This document shows, piece by piece, positions 1 through 12,200 of a DNA stretch of 64,000 nt. Position numbers and translations under genes: made by a program. Source of the stretch: Musa acuminata AAA Group (lineage: Eukaryota; Streptophyta; Magnoliopsida; Zingiberales; Musaceae); NCBI RefSeq assembly GCF_036884655.1, contig NC_088357.1:45037501-45101500 (forward strand). Direction: 5' to 3'. Positions within the stretch are counted from its first letter, which is position 1, and the number at the start of each line of letters is the position of its first letter. The notes beneath the pieces were generated by a model. It worked only from the letters and a program-made list of their open reading frames with translations, was not told the origin of the DNA and did not search any database.

Positions 1-1130
1 TCGATCTAGTGAAGTAAATATACTATTCCCCCTTAGAGGTGGTGATTAGTAGTTGCTTCCGAAACGAAGTGACGATAAGCCACATCACACTTCTCCTTAC
101 AATTCTCCTAATGCTAACTTGCACTTGTCATGCAGTATCATAACTATATAATGATCCTGATTGTTCAAGTCTGAGACACCAGTGTGGTAATCGACCAACT
201 ATCCTTAATGATCAATGAGATCTAAGTTGAGATTAAGGCATTGAAGATGGGTTCAATCTTGGCTATTGTTGTCGATGCAGAGGCTTGGGCAATAGAGTTG
301 GCTAGTCAACTAGAAGATGCCGAAAAAAACCTCAAGGATGTTGAGCATAGGTTCAAGGAGGCTAAGGCATAAGTAGGCAAAGAAAAGACTAGAGAATTTA
401 AAGCAGTAGCTAGGGGATATTGGGTGGTGTTTGGCTAGCCTCGACAAACAGTTGAAGGAGGTTCAAGGTGTTAATCACGTCACGGAGGACTAGTTGTTGG
501 ACATCTCTCGAGTGTTGGGGGCGATGAAGATTGAGGCTCGAGAGGCAAAGGAGGCACTGGAAGATAAGCAACATCATATTATTGAACAGGAAAGGGAAAT
601 AATTATCGCCTATAAGGAGTAAGCTAAGTTCCAGAAAGAGCAGCCTGGTGAGATTGGGTCGAGTCTCATACAAATACAAGTATCTGGTTGCCTTGGCTTG
701 CTTTAATGTGAAGTATCCATAGTTGGAGATCGAGAACCCCTTCACGGATCAACCCGAGGATAATAATGTGCCGATGGTAGTGGATGTTGTTGCTTGTTGA
801 GATAGTTGGGGTAGGAGTGGGGTGATGGCTTGCATCATCCTTATGAGAGCCTGCACCTAGTGCGTAAGACTCAAAAAGGCCTTGACAAAAATGACCAGGT
901 GACCCACGCTCCCTTAAAGGAGAGAGCTCGAGGTTATTGAATAATCACTAGTAGCACCCTAGGGTCTGAGCAAAAGTGAATGCGTCCACTTAAGGGAAGG
1001 AGGGCAATTGTCCTCATTGCATAAAAGTACTATGTATGGGAGGTGACGCCTCCTTGCTAGAACACTCATTGAGAGGGTTTGCCGGTGGATATTCTTGTAA
1101 CATTCGAACCCTCCTTTTAACACCAAAATG
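1..1130 (+). pseudogene. Decayed coiled-coil reading frame, probably retroelement-derived
   Basis: No intact gene is present. Between about 240 and 620 the + strand reads, with several stops and frame changes, as a charged heptad-like protein rich in Glu, Lys, Ala and Leu (for example stretches such as LEDAEKNLKDVEHRFKEAKA and EAKEALEDKQHHIIEQEREI). That pattern is a coiled coil of the kind found in plant gypsy-type gag-region proteins and 'myosin-like' transposon ORFs. In-frame stops (TAA near 370, TAG near 490, TAA near 620) show it is dead. The following 500 bases have the higher GC content and codon-like texture of the same old element. The assignment to a retroelement is inference; no protease, RT or integrase motif is visible. 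Confidence 0.4.
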
Positions 1131-1795
1131 TTGTTGCCTTGATGCTATCGATTAGGAGTTGATAACACTCGATCTTGACCTAAAGGCATGAAGTCATCTA
1201 GGCAGCCCTCATGGCGATCTAACAAAGTGATTGACGTGACACCGATGTGTTCGAGGTGGCTCAAAGGTGGCTTTAGAGGAGTCTTCGGCTACCCGAGATG
1301 GTCCCTAGATTGGGTCGAGGTGGGTTTTGGTCTCTTCAGGGGTCCTGTACAAATGTTGATGCCATGGGAGATTTTTTGACCCGACCCCTCTAACGCTCAA
1401 GTTAGTAATGTAGAGTTGTGTGGGCATAGAGTATTTTCTGAGAGAGAGGTCTAACCCCTCGGTAGATACCAAGGGCCAATTTTTATACTTGAGCAATTGA
1501 GGGGACCATCCGTAACCATCACACTGCCCTCTTTTAGTGCTTTGCTCATGTGGGTGACGGGCTCGAATGGTCTCCTACAAGTTACTATCCACGGAGGCCA
1601 ATTGAGGGGGAGTAGATATGAGCAACCGCCCGGGAACCATTGCCCACAACGACCAACCAAATTGGCCCGAACGACCTCCCGTGGAGTATTATCCACGGGG
1701 GTTGACAAATCGTTATTCCTCCCATGTCACTGTTGAATGGGGGAATGACCTGACCTTCGTCCACCATGTCAGCTCCTTGATGGTGACCAACTAAC
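1130..1795 (+). mobile_element. Gypsy-like LTR fragment
   Basis: This GC-richer block differs sharply from the AT-rich DNA that follows it at about 1800. It contains the phrase GACCCGACCCCTCTAACGCT followed by a CAAGTTAGTA-type continuation (about 1379-1410), a phrase that recurs in plant Ty3/gypsy LTRs. Several short open frames on both strands are shadows with no recognisable domain. No terminal TG...CA pair or target-site duplication could be fixed, so the ends are approximate. Together with the decayed coiled-coil frame upstream it probably represents one broken gypsy element. Orientation is inferred only from the position of that phrase. Confidence 0.35.
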
Positions 1796-4248
1796 GAGTT
1801 ATGATTAATGCCAAAATATTTCCTATTTCTTTGTTAAATAACATATAATGCTATATTTTATGAGATACTCCAATAAATTTTAATTTACCAAATATGAGAA
1901 ATTAGTTATACTAAAGATTAAATCTTCATTTTATTTAAGGGAATAAGAATTTTGTTGATGAAACTTGAAGATCAATTAAATAGATTTTTTTGCAACTAGC
2001 TACTACTCTTTACACCTAAAGTTGGTGTATGAGATTGTGGAAGATGAAATGTTTCTTTTAACTACAGATGCCATATGATTATAAAGAGGATGAAACAAAG
2101 TTCTTAGAATAACATTGTAATATCCTTTATTTATGAATTATCTATGATATTTATATTATTTATTTATTTTAATATAAAATTTTATTTAATAATTTTTTAT
2201 ATTAGAAGCTTAGGGCTAGGGACCTAAATGTAAGTCCTAGAATTTAAATATAATTTATAAAAAAAATTATATTAAGTTAGTGAAAAAAAGTGAGAAAGTA
2301 GAGGACCCATGTCACTAGTTAACATAGGAGTGTGCCACCTATATTTACTATAATTTTAACACCTCTGATTTTTGTTGTATGCTTATTTATCATATTTTTA
2401 TGTTAACTAAACCTAAGTAATTAGAAAAAAATTAACAAATTAGAATCTTACTGGAATCTATCTTGTATTTAAAAAGAGGAGGACTTGAATAAGGAGAAGT
2501 ATTACTTTAGCAAGAGGATTTTTGATCAATTCTTCATCTTGGGCTTAACTTGTTCTAATACAAGTATTCTAGCCCATCTTATAGTAATTTTTATATATGA
2601 TTTCCTCTTGTTTGTGAATAATTTGTAGAGTTTCTTCTTGTATATATAACTTTCTAATCTAAAATTTATAAGAATTCTAACTTATTTGTTTTGTTTTAAT
2701 TATAACATTTTATATAAAATTCTGATTTGGGCAAAACCTATTGTTTTGAAAGGCAGATTCTTAGAATTTTCTTTTATTATCTTATTTGATGATCTAGAAT
2801 ATGAATGCTAACCCAAATATTTATTTTAATTAATCTTTTCATTTCTATCAAATAGAGATAAAATGACTTAGTTTATCTGTATTGTTTCAATTATAGTGTT
2901 ATGTATAAAATTTAAATTTGAGTAAAACTACCTTTATCAGATACTAAACTCTTAAATCTTTCCTTCAATATGTTATTCAATTGATTTTAAGTATAAATGA
3001 CTATCTAAATATTTATTTCTTTTAATCTTTTGAATCTTACTAAATAGAGATAATATATTTTGACCTTTTTTTTACTAAATTGCATGTAACTTTCTATATA
3101 TAACTTTAATTTATACAAATCTTATTTTATCTAAAAGTATACTCATATATCTTTTAAAAAATATTTTACTTAAAAATTAGAGCATAATTTATTATCCAAA
3201 TGTCTAGAACAATATACGTTATAGATTATGCTAGAACACATTTATTCTCAAATTCATCCATTCTTGCTTTTATCTTTTTGAACTTGATCTCAATTAAAAT
3301 TCTTTCTTTAAATAAGTCATACATTGCACTTTAAACTCTTATATTTCTTATTTTAAAGCTTATCACTTAGAATGAATTATGCATATATTTATGGTGCTTG
3401 ATATCACTTTATGTATGCTTATATATATTTTTATTGTTTCACATGTGCTTCATATGTATTCTAACTTTCTTGATCAAAATATTAAAGCCTATAGTGCTCT
3501 TATCAACCCTAAAGACTTCATCTGGACATAGGTGGATGGAGCTGTGGGAGACTAATATTAAGATTCAGAATTGAATAAATCATGTTATATTATGATCTCA
3601 CTTCATTTTTTTGATATGTTTTCTAAAGTACATGTTTATATATTTATATGCTCTTTGGATATAAATAAAATATCAAATATGACACTTGAGCTTATGTTTT
3701 ATATTTATTTTTGGATATGCTTCTGTAATATTCTTTACTCTATTCCTATAAATGAATGAAAGAAGATATCAAATATGACTTTACTCTGAAGCTAATAACT
3801 CGTATCTTGATATTGCATAGTTTATATATTGCTTTTTATTTTTTTTGTTAAGTATACTTTTAATGAAATAATATGTATTGCTTTTATATTTTTGTTAAGT
3901 ATACTTTTAATGAAATAATATATATAACTCTTCTATCTATGCATTGCATCTGGATTCTTAGGTCTTTGAGATGTTATCTCTCTATTATGGATATATTAAT
4001 TACTTACTAAGTTTTATAACTTACTTTATTGGTATATAATTTTTTTAGGTTAGCTTACTATTTACCCTAATGTTAGATTTGGGTTGAGGTAATGAAATAT
4101 TAGAAGATTATGATGAGTTTTTAATGAGTTGACATAATATTATTATAAAAATATATATTTTACTTATAATATTATTTTAAAAAATAAATTGATATCCCTA
4201 GTAAAGATTAAAGGAACTCTTTTGAAAGTTTAGAATATTAAGTATGAA
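1796..4248. other. AT-rich intergenic DNA with degenerate tandem repeats
   Basis: No gene is seen here. Two parts are repetitive. From about 2690 to 3270 there is a degenerate repeat with a period near 191 bp: the segment starting at 2698 is echoed at 2889 and more weakly near 3080, sharing an AATTATA start and a CAAATAGAGATAA-like end. From about 3835 to 3930 a 47-bp unit ending in GTTAAGTATACTTTTAATGA is present twice, starting at 3847 and 3894. The remainder is poly-A/T-rich sequence without recognisable coding potential. Confidence 0.6.
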
Positions 4249-5400
4249 GTGTTTATTGAATCCTTGATTTTGATGATGAAATCAATCGATGAGTTTATTG
4301 TCTAATTTGCTATTTGAAAAATATGATGCAGGACTAACTTTGATCAAGAAAAGATAAAATGATTAAAGAAGAAGAATCAAACGTTACACCAAAGTAAGAG
4401 ATCAGGCATCAGATCAAAAGTATTAAACGTTACTTCAAGATCGAATATTATGGGAGTCAACATGCCGATGGATCAAATGATACGCCGAACGTTTAGACTA
4501 TGTGTCGAAAGTTCGTTATGAGTTTTGATGAACCAATGATATGGTAGACAATTTAGATTCTTATCTTGTAATTATTTAAGTTTTAACTGTCATAGTTAGG
4601 TCTTAAATAGAGTTAGGTTTGGGTGTAACCCTATAAACTCAATTATGGGTTCTTTGGGCCTGATCCGGGATCGAGTTGGGCTCATTGGGAGTCCCATTTA
4701 GTGACCCAGGATTAGGTCAAGTGGTGGGACCACCGGATCAGGCAGTGGCATCGCCTATGAGTTAGAAAAGTACGAAATGTACTTCTTCTAAAAGACCTGG
4801 TGGTGGTACTACCAATTGTCAGCTTGACAGGTGGTGGTATAATCCAGTAATAGCGGTGGCACCACTAGTACCATGGAAACCCGATATAAGACCTTTTTTG
4901 GCTCTATTTTTGAAGCCATTTGAGGTCTATAAATACCCTACTCTTTCCTACTTGAGGAATAAAAAAAAAGAATGAAAACTTATGTTTTAGAGCGTAAAAA
5001 CTTTGTTAAAAAGTTGAGTCCTTCCTCCTAAGCTTAAAGGTTGTTCTAACGGAGGTTGTGAGAATTTCCTTATAAAAGAGAGTTATAAATGTTTTCTCCT
5101 AAGCCCGTCAAAGGGAGAAAAAGTTGTAAGAGGATAGTTTGTCTTCACCAATTGAATGAATATCGTTAGTGAATGACGGTGGCCTCAATGAAAGAGGAAT
5201 CGGGAGTGGACATAGGTCGCGATGATTGAACCACTATAAACTCGGTTTGTATTTGTGTTTTGCTCTTTATTATTATTACTTTATGATTTAATTGCTTATT
5301 ATACTTATTATAAGTCAAAGCACAATTTCGATATCGATTTCCATCGAACAAAGTTTTCAAACTGATATTTTATTAAAAGTACTAATTCACCCCCAATGAT
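4249..5400 (+). mobile_element. Solo LTR of a Ty1/copia element
   Basis: The block starts TGTTTATTGAATCCTTGATT and then has GATGATGAAATCAAT, typical of long copia LTRs of the SIRE/Maximus type. It ends around CTAATTCACCCCC (5381-5394). It matches, in reverse complement, the LTRs at the right end of this window: shared landmarks are the GGTGGTAC/ACCACC-rich middle (about 4690-4870), GAGGAATCGG...GTGGACATAGGTC...GAACCACTATAAA (about 5188-5237) and the terminal CTAATTCACCCCC. No gag, primer-binding site or polypurine tract follows, so this is a solo LTR or an end fragment. The exact 3' end and target-site duplication are not resolved. Family naming as SIRE-like is inference. Confidence 0.6.
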
Positions 5401-8400
5401 TTTTGAGTTGACCTTTCGGTTTTATAGAGTTATCGATTAGTGTATTGAATGATTATAAATTATACATGTGTTATAGATGTTAATGAAAACTTAATGCTTT
5501 TGGGTGTTGAGAATTTTTTTGATTTAAAATAGGTTCACACCTTTTAATATTATTTTGAGAGTATGATAAATATAATATATCATATACATAATGCAAATTC
5601 TTCCTTTGTTCAACGCAAATTCCAATCACAATTGACTCAAATGGTACATCAGAAGTTATATCAACTGTTGGTATATTAGCTTATTATTTGGCAGCCTCTG
5701 AATTGCCAATTAAAATAATTAATCCATGGTGGCACAGCTCCAATCAGCTGCAGAACAAAGCCTAGATTTAAGACTTGGCATAACTTATCACCTTTCTATG
5801 TCTCACCTGCTTATCATCTAATCCAATTCTGTCACCAGCTGGGAAATTGATAGTGCAAAGTGAGCTTTTGAATATGAATGTGTCAGTGAATGTCAATGCT
5901 TAAAGTAAAGCAGAGTTCTGATGCCAACTTCTTTCTTGTGTGTGATTCATGTGGTCACCAGCATCAGCCAAAAGGAGAGGGAGGGGAAGAAGATTATAGA
6001 TTTGAGACCTTCCACTTTTCTTTTGAGAGAGAAACCATACTAGGTCTAGCATCAATCAGTGTCAGCACTTTTGTCCATGATTCTGAGGTCAAGACATGGA
6101 TGTGGGTGGCCCTGAATTCTACTTGTTTGTTTGTGTTTGTCAGATTTAATTTGTTGGTTTGCACAATGATGACCATCTTCTTTTCCTAAAATCTTCAATG
6201 TAAGAATAGTTAGAAGTCAAACTTAGAAATACAATACAGTTCATCTGCTCTTGACATGTATACATATGAAGTTACAGTGTAATTTGATTTTGGGTTATTG
6301 ATCTCCTTCAAACAAATTTGAGAGTAATATTTTATTTTATTCTCCAATCACCAGTGAGTAAGATGAGTTTACTATCATTAATTTAAATTTGAACATCTTG
6401 CAGTAGTCTAGTTCAAATTTATTAGATTAATACTTTAATTATCTTGTTCAGTCCAGTCGTTAGAATTGATATTAGAATTGACATAATATTAAATATGATA
6501 AGAGATGTAAATAGAAAATGACACTTCCCACGATTAGATTAAAGACAATATGAATCATCATTTAACCGAAACTTATATACATCATACTAAAATATGATTA
6601 TGGGCTATATTGGTTTTTGGATGAAGATCAACAATTCTAAAGAAATTTATAAGGGTTTGAGCTCAATAAGTTAATGAGGTCAATCATTCTATCAAATCAC
6701 GTCATGATATACATATTAATCATTTGATCATTAATATTTGCTTGTTAATCTTTAAAATTCTAAACATAGTTTGCACTAATTATTCATGCTTAACAATGAT
6801 AAACATCTCAAAAATATTTCAAATTATGATAATATTTTTAATAATATAAATTTCATTAAAAATATATAAAATAGATAACTACAAGATTAAAAATCTCGGA
6901 AATATATACATACAATCAATGTATTTGGAGTATAAAGCTCAATGGTACATAGACAAAAATTCAGTCTCTCTCTCTCTATATATATAAGGTTTCTAATTTA
7001 ACATAAGAAGAAGATTTAACATATACTTTCAAGATCAATAATCTGCAGAAGATACTTTTCGATGCATAAACTTAGGTTGTAGCATGGATGCAAACTATTT
7101 CAACATTCTATTAATATCCATTATAGCCATCATAGCTAATCTTTTGCACAAATTCAATTTATTCTTTTTAAAGTGCTCCTATGATGGAAAAGCTCAACAT
7201 GAGTTTGAGTCCATGATGTTGACATCAATCTCTGCAAAGAAGAATCACTAATCACCATTTTATGTTTCCTCCAACCTTTGGAATTTGAACTGAGAAGCCA
7301 AGCTAAGCTCCACAGCTTCTGAAGGCAAAGTTTCAGTGGCTGAAGAGTAAACCCCCCAACACCTACAAGGCTACATATTATATGCCAAGTATATATATAC
7401 AGTATCAGGAAAGATCATCTGACAGCCAATTAAACAATACAGTATGAATACCTTTAACAATATTATATGAAGACCTGAAAGGCTATCTCCTGACAGCCTT
7501 CCAACACTTATAAACAAATAGCCCCCATGAGCTCACCACATCATTGTGTCATATGCAGCCTTTCAGATACAAGATAGAGAGAGTTGAAGAGAGGAGGAAA
7601 CCAGATAAAAGCTGAGACAGAGACAGTGGAGTGCATGTGAGCAATGCTTTGACAGCATCACTATACTTTAGGAGTACAGATACTATAGGGTGTGAAATGG
7701 AATGTAAGAACATTTCACATATTCTGTATCTTAATTGCCTAATCAATGAAGCAAACAAATGATTAAGGATCATAAACAATAATAAGAGCTCAATAATCAA
7801 TCACTGATTGGGTAGCTAAGGAGGAACTAAATAATGATAAGTTTGGTATCATCTACAAATTAATTCTTAATCCAAGAATATGTAATACACTTAGTCCATA
7901 CTTCATCTCACTTCCTAGCTAGTGAAAGTGAGAGGCTCAAGAATAACATAACATCTGAAGTGACGTGAACCTTATCATGTTAATGTCAGCCTCTAAGTAG
8001 TGAGAGAACAGTGACAAGTAGTGATGTTTTGTGATCTAGCATGTTCCAAGGAAATTAAAGGATTAGAATAGATTAGGTCTTGCAGAACAAGTCAATCACC
8101 ACCACAGAAGACACAGCTTTAACATTGGGAGTCAATATGTGTGCAGAGGGTACCCTCTTGCAACAAATAGGTCAACCTGGAGAAGAATTTGGGATCAGTA
8201 TCAAATGTTATTAGTGTGTAATGCCAATCAATTCTTTTTTCTTTTCACAACATAATGATTTTTTCTATAAAAAAATTGAACTATCGAAAAGGGGATATAT
8301 ATATAAAAAAATTAAACTATCGAAAAGGGGATATATCTCGAATGCGTTAAACATGTCATCACCATAATTCCTTTTGAATATTAAAATTCTCTACATATTT

Positions 8401-8780
8401 CTATTATAAAAATAATTAAGATCAATAGTTAATTTATATTAAAAATAAAAAATTATAAAACTTTGCTAGTATAGGATTAGCAAGTATGTTAATAAAAAAT
8501 TAAAAGTTAATTAAAAGAATTCTTAATAAATTAAGATTTACTTATTTTATAAATACTCTACGAGAAAGTTTTTCAATATGCCTAAGAGGATTAAAAGAAG
8601 AATTCTTACATTTATTTTTCATATAATAAATATATATATTTTTAACTTTTCGAAACATGAGTTTTCTAGTTTGTTCTTTGATCGTTGATCTTAGAGATTT
8701 CTCTCTTTTCAGAGTTGACAATTAAATTAACTATAGTGACAAATACTTAATAATCTTTGCAAATGTGAACCACCCATATT
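5401..8780. other. Intergenic DNA without a recognisable gene
   Basis: This 3.4-kb stretch upstream of the galactosyltransferase gene contains only short unrecognised open frames (the longest about 99 codons, 5890-6189, with no known domain). It has a CT/AT microsatellite near 6964-6986 and a direct tandem duplication of about 43 bp at about 8268-8335, whose repeated core is AACTATCGAAAAGGGGATATAT. I see no RNA gene or transposon ends here. Confidence 0.55.
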
Positions 8781-8783
8781 ACC

Positions 8784-8908
8784 ATAATAATAATGGTTTT
8801 GGTTTCTTTTTGTGTTCAAATAATAGGATGTGTTAGAGACATTTTTTTTTTCTGTGTTTTGATCGATTGCAATAATAATGGTTTTGGTTTCTTTTTTTTT
8901 TTTCTGTG

Positions 8909-8962
<54 letters not shown>

Positions 8963-9000
8963 GACAATAATAAGGACAGCAACAAAATAATAATAAAGAA
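8784..9000. repeat. AT microsatellite with a short duplicated flank
   Basis: A pure (AT)n run of about 48 bases lies at 8914-8961. Just upstream, a segment containing AATAATAATGGTTTTGGTTT occurs twice, near 8786 and 8872, each copy followed by a T-tract. The tract sits about 330 bases upstream of the galactosyltransferase start codon, so it lies in the promoter region. Its length is likely polymorphic. Confidence 0.8.
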
Positions 9001-9286
9001 AACAACAGAAGGAAGTGAGGGAAGGTGGAATAATTAAAGGCGAGAAATAAAAACTCCCATCGACCGACCGAGCGACCTCTCAAACGGACTACTTTACGCC
9101 TTTACCTTTCCACCGCCCCCCCCCCACCTCACGATCTCTTCCTCCTCCTCCTCCTCCGTCGTCGGCTTCTGTCGCCCCACCAATCGTTGCACGCATCAAT
9201 CGAGGAGCAAGTCCGAGACGTGAGGGTTTCTCCGTGCCCTCCATTCCTGACCCAGGTTTGGGCGGGGGGTGGTGAGGGGGGCGACG

Positions 9287-12200
9287 ATGAGGCGACCGGC
9301 GAAGCTGGAGGCGGCGCTGTCTCTTGGAAGGAAGCGAACCATGCAGGGCCTCCTGGCCGCTGCCATTCTCTACGTGGCGCTCGTCTTCCTCTTCGAGTTC
9401 CCCGTCCTCTTCGGCCGGATCCCCTCCCCATCCTCCTCCTCCTCCTCCATCTACGCCGCCGCCGGGCTCCTTGGTGGCGACGGCCTCGGCCTCTCCCTCC
9501 ACCTTGGCGCCGAGGATCGGCATGCCCCCCTCCGCCCCTCCCGGCGCACCCACCTCCTCCGCGGCTCCGCCCTCGGCCCCACCGGCTTCCGCGTCCCGTC
9601 TGACCGCCGGCGGTCGATGACCGTCTCGGGGCTCGATTTCCGGATCGTCAATGCCACCGCCGCCGGCCGCGGGCCGTTCTCCGGTCTCGACAAGGTCGCG
9701 AGGGACGCGTGGGAGGTGGGGCGGAATCTTTTGGAGGAGCTAAAGGCGGCGCCTTTTGCGGCCCCCGCGGTGGCCACGAAGGACGAGAACAGGACGGAGG
9801 ACGGCTGTCCGCACTCGATCATACTTTCCGGGGAGAAGTTCCTTGAGCGGGGGAGGGTAATGGTGATACCCTGTGGGCTGACGTTGGGATCACACATCAC
9901 CCTGGTTGCGAAGTCGTACCAGGCCCACCCAGAGTACGACCCCAAGATCGCGACCTTGAGCGACGGGGAGAAGGAGATCATGGTGTCTCAGTTTATGATG
10001 GAGCTGCAGGGGCTCAAGACGGTGGATGGGGAAGACCCGCCCAGGATCCTCCATTTCAACCCCAGGTTAAAGGGGGATTGGAGCGGGAGGCCTGTGATCG
10101 AGCAGAACACGTGCTACCGCATGCAGTGGGGATCGGCCCAACGGTGTGAAGGTTGGAAGTCCATGGCCAATGAGGAAACCGGTGGGTTACCAAAGCTTCC
10201 ACTTTAAGCTATTCCCCGTGATGAATCATGAGTATATTTGAAAGAAATACTTAATCCGGAAAAAGTCATCAGATTGTTGTGAAATGCTAATTTCTGATGG
10301 ATTCTGCTTTCCTCAAGAGCATGCTAAACATCTGAAATTCCACTTTTTTATATGGAAAAATTATTATTCTGATTTCTTTTTCTTTTTCTGTTGCTGTAAG
10401 TTTTGAATATTGTGGAATATTGGAGGCTCACTAGATGTACAAGTCTGTGACTTTGAAATTTCTGAGGAATTATTCTTCTAGAATTTGATACCGATAATAG
10501 TTTTTCGGAGAAAAAGAAGTCCTTTTACCACGAAGAGTGTTGATTTCCATTCTGAGTACCTTCTGTATGTTTTACCAAAGTGTTTTGCTTTAAGAAGTGA
10601 TCGTTGATTAATGAGCTTGCTTTCTGACTGCTATTTCAGTCGATGGGCTTCCGAAGTGTGAAAAGTGGATCCGTGATGATGACAACCAGATGGAGGAGTC
10701 AAAGATGGCATGGTGGTTGAACCGCTTGATTGGTCGGACGAAGAAGATTTCTGTTAATTGGCCATATCCATTTGCAGAAGACAAGTTGTTTGTCCTCACT
10801 CTAAGTGCTGGATTGGAAGGTTATCATGTCAATGTTGATGGGAGACATGTGACCTCTTTTCCTTACCGCACTGTAAGTTCCAGTTGCAAAAGCCCCACAG
10901 CTGATGTGATCTGGATTCAACATTGTGCTGGAGATGTAACTCTATGGTTTATCTCCCATGTAGGGTTTTGTTCTTGAGGATGCAACAGGCCTGTGGGTGA
11001 ATGGGGATCTTCATGTCCAATCCATTTTTGCTGGTTCATTGCCTACATCTCATCCTAGCTTTGCTCCACAGAAGAATCTAGAAATGTTAGCAGAATGGCA
11101 GGCACTGCCACTTCCTGATGGACCAGTTGAACTTTTCATTGGCATCCTTTCTGCAGGCAACCATTTTGCAGAACGTATGGCCGTCAGGAAGGCATGGATG
11201 CGTACAGTTAGAAAATCATCCAATATGGTTGCTCGGTTTTTTGTTGCTCTGGTAAATTTTCAAGCTTTGTGCCCTACATTTTTCATTTTGTTTTTCTAAA
11301 GATATGCTAACTAATGGTTTTTTTGTTCAAATAGCATGGAAGAAAGGAAGTGAATGTTGAGTTGAAGAAAGAGGCAGAGTTCTTTGGTGATATTGTCATA
11401 GTGCCTTTTCTGGACAGCTATGATCTTGTTGTTCTCAAGACTGTTGCCATATGTGAATATGGGGTTTGTATTGACTACAATGTGTTTTTCCCTGAATCTT
11501 AGTTGCTTGTTCTGCTTTTTCTGGTCCTGGTGATTGATTATTTCTAATCCCGAAGGTTTCTTTGGTGCTCTCTTTTCTTTCTTGCTCTGACAGGTTCATA
11601 CTGTTTCTGCTCACTATATAATGAAATGCGATGATGATACCTTCGTTAGAGTTGATTCTGTATTGAATGAAGTGAAGAAAGTCTCCAGTGATAAAAGCCT
11701 ATATGTGGGTAACATGAATTACTACCACAAGCCATTGCGAGAAGGGAAATGGGCAGTTACATATGAGGTAATAAATATAAGTTTTCCTTGTAGCTAAACA
11801 CACGTATGGTGTGACGAAACTTGAGTACATTGGAATCCCCTTTTAATTCTGTATACAACATATTAATGTCATACTTTTACACACTTTGCAAGGGTAGAAA
11901 TTTTGGCAATTGAATCTTGCTTCCTGAAGGTGGAATAAGTCCACTTGTCTTATCTGCAATGCTTGATTGATGACAGGAACCAGAATCTTTCATGGTTGCT
12001 GCCACCCTGCTCTGCTTAGAAGATGTGTTTGTAGATTAGATTTTTGTGTCAAATGCCTCCATGAACAAAAAACCCGCTTTTTTGAACTATAAATTATTAT
12101 GCTTTTTTTTCTCGCAAAACTAGATGTATTTTGCCATCAATTAGAAAGAGAAAAGAAGTCAGAATTTTGATTGACTTTCTCATGATAAAAGACATGAGTA

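Noticed and set aside
5890..6189. 99-codon open frame starting MSMLKVKQSS
   Set aside because: No recognisable domain beyond a chance CDSCGHQH-like run, no intron-exon context and an AT-rich setting; not supportable as a gene.
9089..9553. Long open frames on the - strand over GALT6 exon 1
   Set aside because: GC-rich exon without stops in several frames; the products are Gly/Arg/Glu-rich shadows of the real coding frame.
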